Assembly (NCBI RefSeq): GCF_000379525.1
Contig: NZ_KB902499.1
Location: 1 to 64,000, forward strand
Direction: 5' to 3'
Origin: Lamprocystis purpurea DSM 4197
GTDB taxonomy: Bacteria > Pseudomonadota > Gammaproteobacteria > Chromatiales > Chromatiaceae
DNA length: 64,000 bases
The position numbers and the translations under genes were made by a program. The notes under the pieces are model-generated. The model searched no databases. It had not been told where the DNA came from and was given only the letters and a program-made list of their open reading frames with translations. Shown here one piece after another: positions 37,071 through 46,630 of this stretch (position 1 is its first letter; each line of letters opens with the position of its first letter).

Positions 37071-37090
37071 CAGGGCGCCGCCGATGGTCT
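37071..37090 (-). terminator. Stem-loop between pstS and pstC
   Basis: CGGCGCCC and GGGCGCCG form a perfect eight-bp GC stem around a four-base loop, in the 112-base gap between pstS and pstC. With no T-tract it probably acts as a partial terminator or RNA stabiliser, giving more binding protein than permease. Confidence 0.5.
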
Positions 37091-37144
37091 GTCTGCCGAC
37101 GGGGTCAGCGCTGTTCGCGCGCCCCGCGGGGTTCGGAATGGTTT

Positions 37145-38188
37145 TTACTTCGCCGGTTTTTCCATCGGCGTCAGTGCCTTGGCGCTCTGTGCCTCGGCCT
37201 TGCGTTCCGCATCGGGCAGGGCGATCAGGCCCTTGTCGGCCAGGTAGCCATCAGGTCCCCAGGCCTTGTCGCTGGTGAACTCGGTCACGAACTCCTTGAT
37301 GCCGGGGATGGTGCCGACATGGGCGTTCTTGACGTAGAAGTAGATCGACCGGGAGATCGGATAATCACCGCTGGCGATACTGTCGTACTCGGGCGCGACG
37401 CCGCCAACTTTCACGCCGCGGATCTTATCGGCGTTCTGTTCGAGGAAGCTGTAACCGAAGATGCCCAGCGCCTTGGGGTTCGCCACCAGCTTCTGGACGA
37501 TCAAGTTGTCGTTCTCGCCAGCCTCAATGAAGGCGCCGTCCTCACGGACGCCCTGGCACACCGCCTTGTGCTTTTTCTCGTCGGTCTTTTTCAGATCCTT
37601 GATCGACGGATAGGCGTTGCAGCCCCCTTCCATGGCCAATTCGACGAAGGCATCGCGGGTACCGGAGGTGGGCGGCGGCCCGAGCACCTCGATCTTGGCG
37701 TCCGGCAGGGACGGGTTCACGTCTTTCCAGGTCTTGTTCGGGTTGGGGATCAGTTTCCCCGAGGCGTCCGGTACATCCTTGGCCAGAGCGGTAAAGATAT
37801 CCTTGAGGGTGAGGGTCATGTCCAGACCGGACTTGGATTCGGCGATCACGATGCCGTCGTAGCCGATCTTGACTTCCGTGATGCCCTTGACGCCGTTCTT
37901 CTCGCAGGATTCGAACTCGGAGGCCTTCATCGCGCGCGAGGCGTTGGTGATGTCCGGGTGGTCGACGCCGGTGCCGCCGCAAAACAGCTTCATGCCGCCG
38001 CCGGTGCCGGTGGACTCGACCTTGGGGGTCTTGAATTTTCCGCCGCGGCCGAAGTTCTCAGCCACCGCGGTGGAAAAGGGGAACACCGTGGAGGAGCCGA
38101 CGATCGTGATGGCATCGCGCGCCGCGGCCTGGGCGGACAGAGCGGCAGCGGCGAGGGTCATGGCGGTGACAAGCAAAGTCTTGTTCAT
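37145..38188 (-). CDS. pstS: Periplasmic phosphate-binding protein PstS
   Basis: A 347-residue secreted binding protein. The signal peptide is LLVTAMTLAAAALSAQAAA. The mature start DAITIVGSSTVFPFSTAVAE and the segment STGTGGGMKLFC carry the Ser/Thr/Gly phosphate contacts, and PPPTSGTRDAFVEL the second binding loop. It captures phosphate for PstCAB. Nearly 90 bases upstream lies a Pho box with a well-placed -10 element, so it heads the PhoB-controlled operon pstSCAB-phoU. Confidence 0.97.
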   Translation of the reverse strand: MNKTLLVTAMTLAAAALSAQAAARDAITIVGSSTVFPFSTAVAENFGRGGKFKTPKVESTGTGGGMKLFCGGTGVDHPDITNASRAMKASEFESCEKNGVKGITEVKIGYDGIVIAESKSGLDMTLTLKDIFTALAKDVPDASGKLIPNPNKTWKDVNPSLPDAKIEVLGPPPTSGTRDAFVELAMEGGCNAYPSIKDLKKTDEKKHKAVCQGVREDGAFIEAGENDNLIVQKLVANPKALGIFGYSFLEQNADKIRGVKVGGVAPEYDSIASGDYPISRSIYFYVKNAHVGTIPGIKEFVTEFTSDKAWGPDGYLADKGLIALPDAERKAEAQSAKALTPMEKPAK

Positions 38189-38280
38189 AGGTTACGACTC
38201 GTGTGACAAAAAAGACGGGTGAACTCATCGCTCGCCAGTCTAGCGACTCCGGCTGACGCCCCCGTGACGTTCTGATGAAC

Positions 38281-38314
38281 AGTATATGTCGCAAATATGA
38301 CGACAGGATGACAG
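38281..38314 (-). promoter_or_regulatory. Pho box and -10 element of the pst operon
   Basis: On the minus strand CTGTCAT-CCTG-TCGTCAT (38314-38297) gives two PhoB half-sites with the standard 11-bp period; the first is perfect, the second has two changes. TATACT at 38286-38281 lies ten bases further on, the usual distance from Pho box to -10. Transcription should start near 38274. The remainder of the gap 38189-38531 holds a repeat (38361-38418). Confidence 0.8.
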
Positions 38315-38360
38315 CTGAGGGCCTTGATCACGGTTCCGGCCACGCGGGTCTCGTAGCCTT

Positions 38361-38418
38361 GTAGGGTGGACAAGCGCAGCGCAGTCCACCAGCGAAGGCG
38401 CGGGATTGGGTGGACTGC
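38361..38418. repeat. GTAGGGTGGA-type repeat upstream of the methyltransferase
   Basis: Starts GTAGGGTGGACAAGCGCAGC and contains GCAGTCCACC (38381-38390) with its inverse GGTGGACTGC (38409-38418). The same core, with ATAAG in place of ACAAG, recurs at 51722-51834 and inside the elements at 43247-43452 and 56299-56505. Confidence 0.6.
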
Positions 38419-38531
38419 TGAGACCCCAACGGAAGCGGGCCGGCGGTGGTTTCAAGCAAAGATCGGGTCAGTCCTGCTCGGGTATACTCAACCCCCAGCA
38501 GCACGAGCGCCCGCCGCCACCTGAAGGCCCG

Positions 38532-39572
38532 ATGAACACCCACGAATCCCTGCAAATCCTCGATAGCGACGCGCTGAGCGGTCTGCGCAGTCTGCCCGAC
38601 GGCTCGGCTCAGGTCGCACTGACGTCGCCGCCCTTCTATCTGCTCCGACGCTACGGCACCACCGCGACCTGGCCGGACGGCTGGGAAGGTGAGCTCGGCC
38701 ACGAGGCCCATCCCAACCAGTTCGTGCGTCATCTGCTCGATGTCTTCGATCAGGTCTGGCGGGTACTAAAGGACGATGGCTGTCTGTGGGTCAACCTGGC
38801 AGACACCTACAACAATCGGCAGGGCAAAAAGGGAACGACCAATGCCCCCGACGGGTCCAATGGCCGCTTCGCCGCGGGTGGCAAAGGCTATGCAGACGCA
38901 CTGCGTCGGCAACCCGAATTCTTCAAGCATTATGTCCCAACGATCGGACACAAGTCGGAGATGGGGGTGCCGTTCCGGTTCCACTTGGCGATGACCGACT
39001 CGGAATTCAGGCGTTTTGTCGGCGCCGGTGACGGTCCTCAGTGGATCTGCCGGCGCACTATCGTGTGGGCCAAGTCGCTGGTCAATATCGAGACACAAAC
39101 GGCCCGGGGCAATGCCATGCCCGAGCCGACCCTGGACCGCCCCTCCCGCAATTACGAGTTTCTTTTTCTTTTCTCCAAACGGCCGGACTATCGCTTTGAC
39201 CGCCGGGCGATCGACATCCCCGCCCGCTCCAGTCTCCGGCGCGGCGATCGGACGAATGCCGGCTCGGTGTGGCAGACGCAGGCGCGCATCTTGTCGGACG
39301 ACGACGAGTCCCCGGATGGCGTCTGGCAGATCAACCCCGAGGCGTCCCCTTACCGGCACGTGGCCATGTGGCCGCGCTCGCTGGTCAGACAGATGTTGCT
39401 CCCCACGGCCCGGCCTGGCGACACGGTGCTCGACCCCTTCGCCGGGAGCGGTACCACTGGGCAGGTGGCTTTGGAGTTGGGGCTGAATGCGGTGCTCATT
39501 GAGCCGTCGCCGATGGCTAAGGATGCGCTTGCGGATCGGCTCTACGCAGTGAACATGGCGCTGCCGCTGTGA
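38532..39572 (+). CDS. DNA methyltransferase (N4-cytosine/N6-adenine, DNA-modification class)
   Basis: A 346-residue amino-methyltransferase. The catalytic motif IV is TSPPFYLLRRYG near the N-terminus and the AdoMet-binding motif I DPFAGSGTTGQVALELG lies near the C-terminus, the beta-class order. Segments such as VWRVLKDDGCLWVNLADTYN and SRNYEFLFLFSKRPDYRFD are typical of type II modification enzymes. TSPPF/Y is compatible with cytosine-N4 or adenine-N6 methylation, so the base is undecided. Ten bases downstream is a 48-codon frame that may be the stub of the matching restriction enzyme. Confidence 0.93.
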   Translation: MNTHESLQILDSDALSGLRSLPDGSAQVALTSPPFYLLRRYGTTATWPDGWEGELGHEAHPNQFVRHLLDVFDQVWRVLKDDGCLWVNLADTYNNRQGKKGTTNAPDGSNGRFAAGGKGYADALRRQPEFFKHYVPTIGHKSEMGVPFRFHLAMTDSEFRRFVGAGDGPQWICRRTIVWAKSLVNIETQTARGNAMPEPTLDRPSRNYEFLFLFSKRPDYRFDRRAIDIPARSSLRRGDRTNAGSVWQTQARILSDDDESPDGVWQINPEASPYRHVAMWPRSLVRQMLLPTARPGDTVLDPFAGSGTTGQVALELGLNAVLIEPSPMAKDALADRLYAVNMALPL

Positions 39573-39582
39573 GAACTTGACC

Positions 39583-39729
39583 ATGACCGTCGTACACATC
39601 AATCCTCAAGGCGTATTGGCAGCCTACGCCGAGTCAGGCCGCGGAGCCGCACTGCAGATCCGTACGCTTATCGAGAACGGAAGGTTGATGGATCTGACCA
39701 CTTGGCTGGGAATCGTTATTGCCCAGTGA
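39583..39729 (+). pseudogene. 48-codon frame after the methyltransferase, possible truncated restriction gene
   Basis: ATG at 39583, TGA at 39727. The product begins MTVVHINPQGVLAAYAESG and ends IENGRLMDLTTWLGIVIAQ. It is tightly spaced behind the methyltransferase, as a cognate restriction gene would be, and stops just before an inverted-repeat element at 39766. A small complete protein is possible, but a gene cut short fits the context better. Family not recognised. Confidence 0.4.
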
Positions 39730-39765
39730 GTCACGAATAATCTGGAGAGTGCAGCCAGCCTCCAG

Positions 39766-39864
39766 CCCGTGGGAGCGGCCTCCGGCCGCGACGCGGTGCC
39801 GCGGTGAATCTCGATGGTCGCAATCCCGCGCGGCCCCATCGCGGCCGGAGGCCGCTCCCACGGG
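39766..39864. mobile_element. GTGGGAGCGGCC repeat family, complete copy with 26-bp inverted termini
   Basis: Positions 39766-39791 (starting CCCGTGGGAGCGGCC) and 39839-39864 are perfect inverse complements, around a 47-base interior. Copies: 32557-32638 and a half copy at 45369-45413. It fills the gap between the methyltransferase stub and the LysR gene. Confidence 0.7.
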
Positions 39865-39879
39865 GTTACTGCGTAACCT

Positions 39880-40794
39880 TCACTCCCCACTCACCACCCC
39901 CTGACTCTGCACCATGCGCTGCAGCAGTTCGATGAAGTGCTGCTGAAAGCGCCGCAGGTATTTGTCGCGGCGGTAGGCGATGAAGGTGGTCTCCCAGGGA
40001 AAGAGATGACTCAGATCGCGGACCGCCAGGTCGGTGTCGGTGCGCGCCGAATAGGCGACGGTGGCGATCAGTCCCACGCCCAGACCTTCACGCACATAGG
40101 TCTTGATCACGTCGGTATCCGCGGCGCTCAACACGACGTCCGGCTCCAGGGCCATGCGGGCGAAGGTGGAGCGCAGGCGGCTGGAGCCGGTGAAGCCGAA
40201 GACATAGGTGATCAATGGGTATTCGCAGATCAGTTCCAGGCTCAGGGGGTGACGTTCCAGGATCGGGTGGCCGAGCGGGGTGATGAGGCTGCGGTTCCAG
40301 CGATAGCAGGGCAGGGTGGTCAGCGCCGGATGGGCGGCCAGGGCCTCGGTGCAGATGGCGAAGTCGACCGTGTCGGCCGCGGCCAGATCAGCCAACTGCG
40401 GGGGCGTGCCCTGATGGATCTGTAAGGCGACGTGCGGATAAGTGTGCCGGAAGGCGCGGATCACCGGGGGCAGCACATAGCGGGCCTGGGTATGGGTGGT
40501 GCCGATGCGCAGCACCCCGGTGGCTTCATCCACATGATCACGCCCGACGGTCAGGATATCCTCGCGGATGGCCAGGACCCGGCGTGCATAGTCCAGGACC
40601 CGTGCGCCGGCCGGGGTGAGTGCCGCCAGGCGTTTGCCCTGGCGCACGAAGAGTCGGGTGCCCAACTCCGCTTCAAGGCGCGCGAGGTGTTGCGACACCG
40701 CCGACTGTACCAGGTGCAGCCGCTCCGCGGCCTGGCTGACATTGAGTCCGCAGTCCACCGCGGCGACGAAGGATTTCAGCTCGCGCAGTTCCAT
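39880..40794 (-). CDS. cysB: LysR-type regulator of the CysB/Cbl group
   Basis: A 304-residue LysR protein. The winged helix at the N-terminus ([21 protein letters not shown], then [17 protein letters not shown]) is followed by the effector domain with [15 protein letters not shown], a CysB/Cbl signature, and [19 protein letters not shown]. CysB activates sulfate-assimilation genes and binds O-acetylserine, N-acetylserine or sulfate. It is divergent from the cysJ-cysI remnant, whose promoter it would control. At 304 residues it is slightly shorter than E. coli CysB (324), so Cbl is an alternative. Confidence 0.85.
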   Translation of the reverse strand: MELRELKSFVAAVDCGLNVSQAAERLHLVQSAVSQHLARLEAELGTRLFVRQGKRLAALTPAGARVLDYARRVLAIREDILTVGRDHVDEATGVLRIGTTHTQARYVLPPVIRAFRHTYPHVALQIHQGTPPQLADLAAADTVDFAICTEALAAHPALTTLPCYRWNRSLITPLGHPILERHPLSLELICEYPLITYVFGFTGSSRLRSTFARMALEPDVVLSAADTDVIKTYVREGLGVGLIATVAYSARTDTDLAVRDLSHLFPWETTFIAYRRDKYLRRFQQHFIELLQRMVQSQGVVSGE

Positions 40795-40919
40795 GGCGGG
40801 TTTTGATATCTCATTTCGTAATAACTTTTCAAGAAACGTCATTTTACAAGATATCTGCCCCACACCAAGATGGCGACCCAAGGGACCTCGTGTCCGTCCA
40901 CAGTCTTGAAGGTGGCCCC

Positions 40920-43662
40920 ATGCAGACCAATCGCGCCGTTTCAGCCCAGCCGGCCGCCGTCGGCCCGTCCACGGCGCTGCCGGCAGCGCCCGTCAACGGG
41001 CTCCAACTCCAACGCCTGACGCAGGCGATCCGCGGCCTGACCGGCGAGCAATTGACCTGGGCCAGCGGTTATCTGGCGGGCCTGGCGGTTGGCCGGCCGG
41101 CGCTTGCCGCAGCCCCGGTCGCGGCTGCCGGGACGGCCCGTCTGACCATCCTTTATGCCTCTCAGACCGGCAACGCCCGCTCCGTGGCGGAAGCACTGGG
41201 GCGTCAGGCGGCGGCCCGGCAACTGGCACACCGGGTGGTTTCGGTCGCCGACTTCCGGCCCCGCGATCTGGCCAAGGAGCAATTCGTGCTGCTGGTCATC
41301 AGCACCCAGGGCGAGGGTGAACCCCCGGAAGCCGCCCTGGAGCTGCACCGTGTGCTCTTCGGCCAGGGTGCGCCGAAACTTACGGATCTGAGCTACGGTG
41401 TCTTCGGTCTGGGTGATTCCAGTTATGCGCAGTTCTGCCAGGCGGCCAAAGTCTTCGATACGCGTCTGGCGGAGCTGGGTGCCCGCCGGGTAATCGACCG
41501 GGTGGATGCCGATCTGGATTTCCGGCTGGTCTCGGAAGGCTGGTTCCCCGTGGTGCTGGAGCGGGTCGAGGCGGAACTCGCCGCGGCGTCGCCGGGCGTC
41601 GCGGCGCACCGGGATGCGGAGGTGGTGCCGCTGCGTGTTGCGGCTCCGGTGCGGCCTGACCGGGACCACCCCTTCCGTGCCACCGTGCTTGATAACCGTC
41701 CCATCACGACCCGCGATGCGGTGGCCGAGGTGCGGCATCTGGCCCTGGAGATCGATCCCCAGGCCATCGACTATGCCCCAGGGGATTCGCTTGGGGTCTG
41801 GTTCCGGAATGCCCCCGCCCTGGTCGGTGCTGTCCTCGCCGCTGCCGGGCTGGCCGAGGATGCGCCGGTGGAGATCGCCGGAGACACCCTGGCTCTGGCC
41901 GAGGCCCTGACCGCACGTCTGGAATTGACCCGGCTCCACCCGACGGTGGCGGCCGCCTGGGCGCGGCTCAGCGGCGCTGCGGAACTCGCGGGCCTGGCCC
42001 AGGACCGCGAGGCATTGCGTGCCTGGTGCCGGTCGCGCCAGGTGATCGACCTCATCACCCGGTACCCGGCACGCCCCCAGGCCGCTGATTTCGCCGGGCT
42101 GCTGCAACCGCTGGCGCCGCGACTCTATTCGATCGCCTCGGCCCCGGCGGAGACCGCGGACGAGGTCCATCTGACGGTCAGCACCCTGCGCTATCAATGC
42201 AACGGCCAGGACCGGCTGGGCGGCGCCTCCGGATTCCTGGCCGAGCGGCTGGCGGCGGGCGGCGACCTGGAGTGCTATGTGCTCGAGAACCCCGGCTTCC
42301 ACCTCCCCGTGGATGGGAGCACGCCGATCATCCTGGTGGGTGCCGGAACCGGCATCGCGCCCTTCCGCGCCTTCCTCCAGCAGCGCGCCGCCGTGGGCGA
42401 CTCTGGCCGCAACTGGCTGGTCTTCGGCAATCGGCATTTTCAGCGGGACTTTCTCTATCAGGCCGACTGGCTGCGGCTGCGTAAGGCCGGCGTGCTGCAC
42501 CGCTTCAGCCCCGCGTTCTCCCGCGACACCGCGCAACGGGTCTATGTGCAGGACCGCCTGCGTGCCGAGGGGGCCGAGCTGTGGCGCTGGCTCGATGCGG
42601 GGGCGCGGATCTATTCCATCGGCGGCTGCGGGGACGTCAATCGCAACGTCCTGTGCAACCCCAACCCGGTCGTGTCCGCGCTGCACGCGCAGGTCCATGA
42701 CTGGGCGCGGCGCATCAGCGAGCACTTGTTGCCGCGCACCCGCGCCTATCACGAGATCTGGCTCGACGGGGAGCCGGTCGACGGCGCCGAGTCCGAGCCG
42801 CTCTATGGCGAGACCTACCTGCCGCGCAAGTTCAAGACCGCGGTCGCGGTGCCGCCCCACAACGATGTGGATGTCTATACCAATGATCTCGGCTTCATCG
42901 CCATCGCGGACGGCGATCGGTTGAGCGGATTCAACTGCCTGGCCGGCGGCGGCATGGGCACGACCCATGGTGATGCGAGCACCTATCCGCGGCTGGCCGA
43001 CACCCTGGGCTTCGTTGCACCCGATCAGGTGCCGGCGGTGGCGGAAGCGGTGCTCACTACCCAGCGTGACTTCGGCAACCGCATCAGCCGGCGTCACGCC
43101 CGGCTCAAGTACACCATCGATCGGATGGGACTGGACGCCTTCAAGGCCGAGGTGGAGCAGCGCGCCGGGCAGCGTTTTGCGCCGGCCCGCCCGGCGGTCT
43201 TTACCGACCAGGGGGATCGGTACGGTTGGGTGCAGGGGGTCGACGGCAGCAGTTCCAAATTTGGGTGGCCGTCGCCAACAGCGTGCCGGCCGCGAGGCTG
43301 ATGGTGGATGCGCTGCGCTTATCCACCCTACAAAACCGGCTCCGCTGTAGGGTGGATAAGGCGCGCCGCTCGGTGTCAGGGGCCCGGCACGGCGGTCGCG
43401 CGCGCCGCATCCACCAGGGATCGCGCGATGCCGCCCAAATTTGGAATTGCTGCTCGGGGGTGACGGCACGGGGCTGCGGCTCAACCGGCCATATCGCGAA
43501 AATCTCAACGAGTCCGAAATCCTGGCCGTCCTGGATGCGCTTTTCCGGCGCTTCGCCGCCGAACGTGGGCCGGGCGAGCGTCTCGGCGATTTCAGTCTGC
43601 GGGTCGGGTTGATCACGCCGCCCGTTCCGAATCCAGTGGAGGTTCCCCATGGTACGCACTGA
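40920..43662 (+). pseudogene. cysJ: cysJ-cysI deletion fusion, interrupted in cysI by a 206-bp element
   Basis: The frame from 40920 (GAAGGTGG upstream) encodes a CysJ flavodoxin domain ([29 protein letters not shown]) and FAD/NADPH domains ([39 protein letters not shown]). At about 42605-42630 it passes without a stop into the middle of Cys[56 protein letters not shown]. The CysJ C-terminus and the CysI N-terminus are gone. At 43247 cysI is broken by an inverted-repeat element; after it, only the last CysI residues remain in another frame ([28 protein letters not shown]). The CysI stretch with the siroheme/iron-sulfur cysteines is absent, so sulfite reduction cannot work. Confidence 0.85.
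43247..43452 (+). mobile_element. 206-bp MITE-like element in cysI (copy 1)
   Basis: Ends are CAGCAGTTCCAAATTT (left) and the inverse of CAGCAATTCCAAATTT (right), 15 of 16 matching. The interior contains the GTAGGGTGGATAAG/CTTATCCACCCTAC arms. An opposite-oriented copy, roughly 90 percent identical by eye in its left half, is at 56299-56505. No target duplication flanks this copy, and some hundreds of bases of cysI are missing at its right end, which suggests recombination between two copies. Confidence 0.75.
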
Positions 43663-44368
43663 CCTCGATCCGATGCTCGGCGACGATGCCGAGTCCATCG
43701 CCCGGATGAACACTCAACTGGAGGGGTTGGACGCGACCGCTCGTGTGGAGTGGGCCTTGCAGCACCTGCCCGGACGCCATCTGCTCTCGTCCAGCTTCGG
43801 TATCCAGGCGGCGGTGATGCTGCATCTGGTGACGCGGGTCGCGCCGGGCATCCCGGTGGTGCTGGTGGACACCGGCCATCTCTTCCCGGAGACCTACCAA
43901 TTCATCGACGAACTGACCGCGCGCCTGGGACTCAACCTGCACATCTACCGGGCCGCGACCTCCCCGGCCTGGCAGGAGGCGCGCCACGGCCGGCTCTGGG
44001 AGCAGGGGCTGGAGGGGATTTCGCTCTACAACCGGCTGAACAAGGTGGAGCCCATGCAGCGGGCACTGAAGGAACTGGACGTCGGCACCTGGTTCGCCGG
44101 GCTGCGCCGGTCTCAGGCCGACAGCCGCTCGGGCTTGTCGGTGCTGCGCGTCCAGGATGTGCGTTTCAAGGTCCATCCGGTCATCGACTGGAACAACCGC
44201 GATGTCTATCGGTATCTGCAGCACCACAATCTGCCCTATCATCCACTATGGGAGCATGGTTATGTCTCGGTGGGTGACACCCATACCAGTCGTCCACTGG
44301 AGCCGGGGATGCATGAGCAGGAGACGCGGTTCTTCGGGCTCAAACGGGAATGTGGGCTGCACGACTAA
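43649..44368 (+). CDS. cysH: Phosphoadenylyl-sulfate reductase
   Basis: A 239-residue enzyme reducing PAPS to sulfite with thioredoxin. The PP-motif [15 protein letters not shown] binds the substrate; [13 protein letters not shown] and [13 protein letters not shown] are family segments; the catalytic Cys is in the C-terminal KRECGLHD. The paired cysteines that hold the iron-sulfur cluster of APS reductases are missing, so PAPS is the likely substrate, in line with the CysC gene nearby. GGAGG before the ATG is strong. The gene overlaps the end of the cysI remnant by 14 bases and is itself intact. Confidence 0.93.
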   Translation: MVRTDLDPMLGDDAESIARMNTQLEGLDATARVEWALQHLPGRHLLSSSFGIQAAVMLHLVTRVAPGIPVVLVDTGHLFPETYQFIDELTARLGLNLHIYRAATSPAWQEARHGRLWEQGLEGISLYNRLNKVEPMQRALKELDVGTWFAGLRRSQADSRSGLSVLRVQDVRFKVHPVIDWNNRDVYRYLQHHNLPYHPLWEHGYVSVGDTHTSRPLEPGMHEQETRFFGLKRECGLHD

Positions 44369-44700
44369 ACCGCGCCGAGCGTGGTATGCAATGTTTTTGG
44401 ATGGGATCGGCCCCGGCAGACTCGACGATTGCTGGAGCTGGCGCGGTTCTTCACCGTCACGGCTCTGCCCATCGTATGAGCGGCAGGCGTCCGGTCTTGG
44501 AATCGCAGGGATCAAGCCTGGCACGAATCGGGCGGCGCGGGCGGGTCGTCGCCGTCATGCCAGGTCCTGCCATCGCGGATAGACAGCGACCCCCGATTCC
44601 AGGTAAAAGACCAGGTTGGCGGGGCGCGACGGGACGCACTGGCTCGCTGCCCCCGTCCGTCCGTCATCGACCTACATTTGCAATCGAAGGAGTCAACTCC
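44369..44700. other. 332-base gap between cysH and cysC
   Basis: No gene seen. At 44519-44533 TGGCACG is followed by GGGC at RpoN spacing, but the -12 part is poor. The cysC promoter probably lies here. Confidence 0.3.
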
Positions 44701-45342
44701 ATGGCCGATAACATCGTCTGGCACAGCCACCCGGTGGACCAAGCGACCCGTGCTGATCAAAAGTCCCAGCATCCGCTGCTGATCTGGTTCACGGGTCTGA
44801 GCGCGTCGGGCAAGTCCACCATTGCCGGGGCCTTGGAGCAGGTCCTGACTGCCCAGGGGTACCATACCTATCTGCTCGATGGGGACAATGTGCGCCATGG
44901 CCTCTGCAAAGACCTGGGGTTCAGCGATCAGGACCGCAAGGAGAACATCCGGCGGGTCGGTGAGGTTGCCCGGCTGATGGTCGACGGCGGGCTCATCGTG
45001 CTGGCCGCCTTCATCTCGCCGTTCCGGGCCGATCGCCAGATCGTCCGCGATATCCTGCCCGCGGGTCAGTTCGTCGAAGTCTTCATCGATACCGACATCA
45101 ACGTCTGCCGCAAGCGTGATCCCAAGGGGCTCTATGCCAAGGCGGACCGCGGTGAGATCAAGCAGTTCACCGGCATCGACAGCCCCTATGAGCCGCCGGA
45201 GACCCCGGAGGTTCACGTCGCTGCAGATCGACTGTCGGTAGCCGAGTCGGTCAACCAGCTCCTCGCCTATCTCCATCACGCGGGCGCCCTGCGCGCCGGC
45301 TATGTCCCATTGGCCGTCGAGGAAGGTGGGCCGGAGGAGTGA
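44701..45342 (+). CDS. cysC: Adenylyl-sulfate kinase
   Basis: A 213-residue kinase turning APS into PAPS. Walker A is [27 protein letters not shown] and [15 protein letters not shown] are characteristic; [14 protein letters not shown] and [20 protein letters not shown] cover the substrate sites. AGGAG before the ATG is clear. No sulfate adenylyltransferase gene (cysDN or sat) is in the window. It is intact although cysJ-cysI is lost; PAPS may still be needed for sulfation or the pathway may be in decay. Confidence 0.96.
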   Translation: MADNIVWHSHPVDQATRADQKSQHPLLIWFTGLSASGKSTIAGALEQVLTAQGYHTYLLDGDNVRHGLCKDLGFSDQDRKENIRRVGEVARLMVDGGLIVLAAFISPFRADRQIVRDILPAGQFVEVFIDTDINVCRKRDPKGLYAKADRGEIKQFTGIDSPYEPPETPEVHVAADRLSVAESVNQLLAYLHHAGALRAGYVPLAVEEGGPEE

Positions 45343-45368
45343 TCTCTCCTTAGATTAGCGGGCCGTCT

Positions 45369-45413
45369 CCCGTGGGAGCGGCCTCCGGCCGCGATGGGGT
45401 CGCGCGGGATTTT
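45369..45413. repeat. GTGGGAGCGGCC repeat family, half copy
   Basis: The bases from CCCGTGGGAGCGGCCTCCGG onward match, for about 45 positions, the inverse of 39864-39820 and then stop matching. It lies directly downstream of the convergent cysC and epimerase-like genes. Confidence 0.65.
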
Positions 45414-45423
45414 GCAGCATCAA

Positions 45424-46437
45424 TTACCGCGCGCCAACCGCCGCCGCCATGGCCCTGCGCCAGGCCGCAAGGATGTCCTCGATCTGCTGGTCGAGCCGGG
45501 GATTGACTTGCTGTCTGGCGGGGTCCGCCAGCAGCCAGTCGACTGATTCGCGCACCCCCTGGTGGAGCGGGATGGTCGCGCGAAATCCGGGAACCAAGCG
45601 CTTGAGTTTGGTGCAGTCGAAGAGGGCGCTGTAGGTCTTGTCGCCGAGAAAGTGCTCGCCCAAGTCCGGGTCGACCGCGGCGATGAAGTCCGAGGGCACA
45701 TGGACGATGCGCGCTTCCACCCCCAGAGCGCGGGCCACGGTATGGTGGATGACATCCCAGGTCAGGACCTCCTCGCCCATGATCTGCACGGCTTCGCCGA
45801 GCGCTCCGGGATGGCCCAGCAGCCCTACCAGACCGGCGGCGAAGTCACGTGCATGAGTCAGTGTCCAGAGCGACTGGCCGTCGCCGTGGACGATGATCTC
45901 TCGGCCCGCCAGCATCCGCGCGGCGATGGTGAAGTCCGATGAACCGCAGGCCAGCGGCAGCCAGCCGCGCCCGTAGGTGTGGGAGGGGCGCACGATGGTG
46001 TAGGGCAGACCATGGTCGCGCCCTTCGGCCTGCAACAGCCGCTCGGCGGCGATTTTCGCGCGCGAGTAAGCCCAGTAGGGATTATCGAGCGGCGTGCCCT
46101 CCGTGATCACAGGATGCACCGGCGGCTTGCGATAGGCCGAGGCCGTGCTGATGAAGCAAAACTGATCGGTCCGGTCGCGCAGCAGGTCGAGACCCGCCTG
46201 CAACTGTTCCGGTGTGTAGGAAATGAAGTCGACCACGGCGTCGAAGCGTCGGTCGCCGAGCACGGTACGCGCTGCATCCCCATCCCGGATATCCGCTGTG
46301 AGGGTGATCACCCCCGGAGCGGACTGTTCCGGTTGGCGCCCCCGGTTCAGGTTGAAGACCTCGAACCCTGCCTCCAGGGCCGCTACCGAGCAGGCGTAGG
46401 AGAGGTTGCCGGTACCGCCGATGATGAGGACACGCAT
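45424..46437 (-). CDS. NAD-dependent epimerase/dehydratase family protein
   Basis: A 337-residue short-chain dehydrogenase of the extended type. The Rossmann motif is VLIIGGTGNLSYACS (GxxGxxS variant), the active-site Tyr-Lys pair is in YWAYSRAKIAAERLL, and STASAY supplies the Ser. HGDGQSLWTLTHARDFAAGL and the C-terminal part resemble sugar-nucleotide epimerases and the CSP41-like subgroup. The substrate is unknown. The ATG at 46437 has GGGGA eight bases upstream; an ATG two codons earlier is too close to it. It is divergent from gltS. Confidence 0.85.
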   Translation of the reverse strand: MRVLIIGGTGNLSYACSVAALEAGFEVFNLNRGRQPEQSAPGVITLTADIRDGDAARTVLGDRRFDAVVDFISYTPEQLQAGLDLLRDRTDQFCFISTASAYRKPPVHPVITEGTPLDNPYWAYSRAKIAAERLLQAEGRDHGLPYTIVRPSHTYGRGWLPLACGSSDFTIAARMLAGREIIVHGDGQSLWTLTHARDFAAGLVGLLGHPGALGEAVQIMGEEVLTWDVIHHTVARALGVEARIVHVPSDFIAAVDPDLGEHFLGDKTYSALFDCTKLKRLVPGFRATIPLHQGVRESVDWLLADPARQQVNPRLDQQIEDILAAWRRAMAAAVGAR

Positions 46438-46630
46438 CAACATTCCCCATGCGGTCGAGTTGCCGCAGTGATCAATTGGACCAAGCTCCGGCCGCGAGTC
46501 TAACGCGGCGTTACCCGGTCTGCACCAAACGCCCGTTTTCGCTTACCCTAGTCGGCGACGCTCGATGGCTGCCCTGGCGCTTCCGTGCCGCGATGGCCTG
46601 ATTGACCATCCCGACTGGACTTGAATCCCC

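Noticed and set aside
43226..43612. Open frame through the cysI element giving a peptide with [20 protein letters not shown]
   Set aside because: The same peptide appears from the copy at 56299-56505; it is the accidental translation of the repeat, not a gene.
40941..43616. An 891-codon minus-strand open frame opposite the cysJ-cysI remnant
   Set aside because: Arg/Gly/His-rich translation without domains; the plus strand shows strong CysJ and CysI homology. It is antisense shadow coding.
44519..44533. Possible sigma-54 promoter before cysC (TGGCACG, then GGGC at the right spacing)
   Set aside because: The -12 element GGGC is a poor match to TTGC, and sulfate-assimilation genes are normally under CysB and the main sigma factor.
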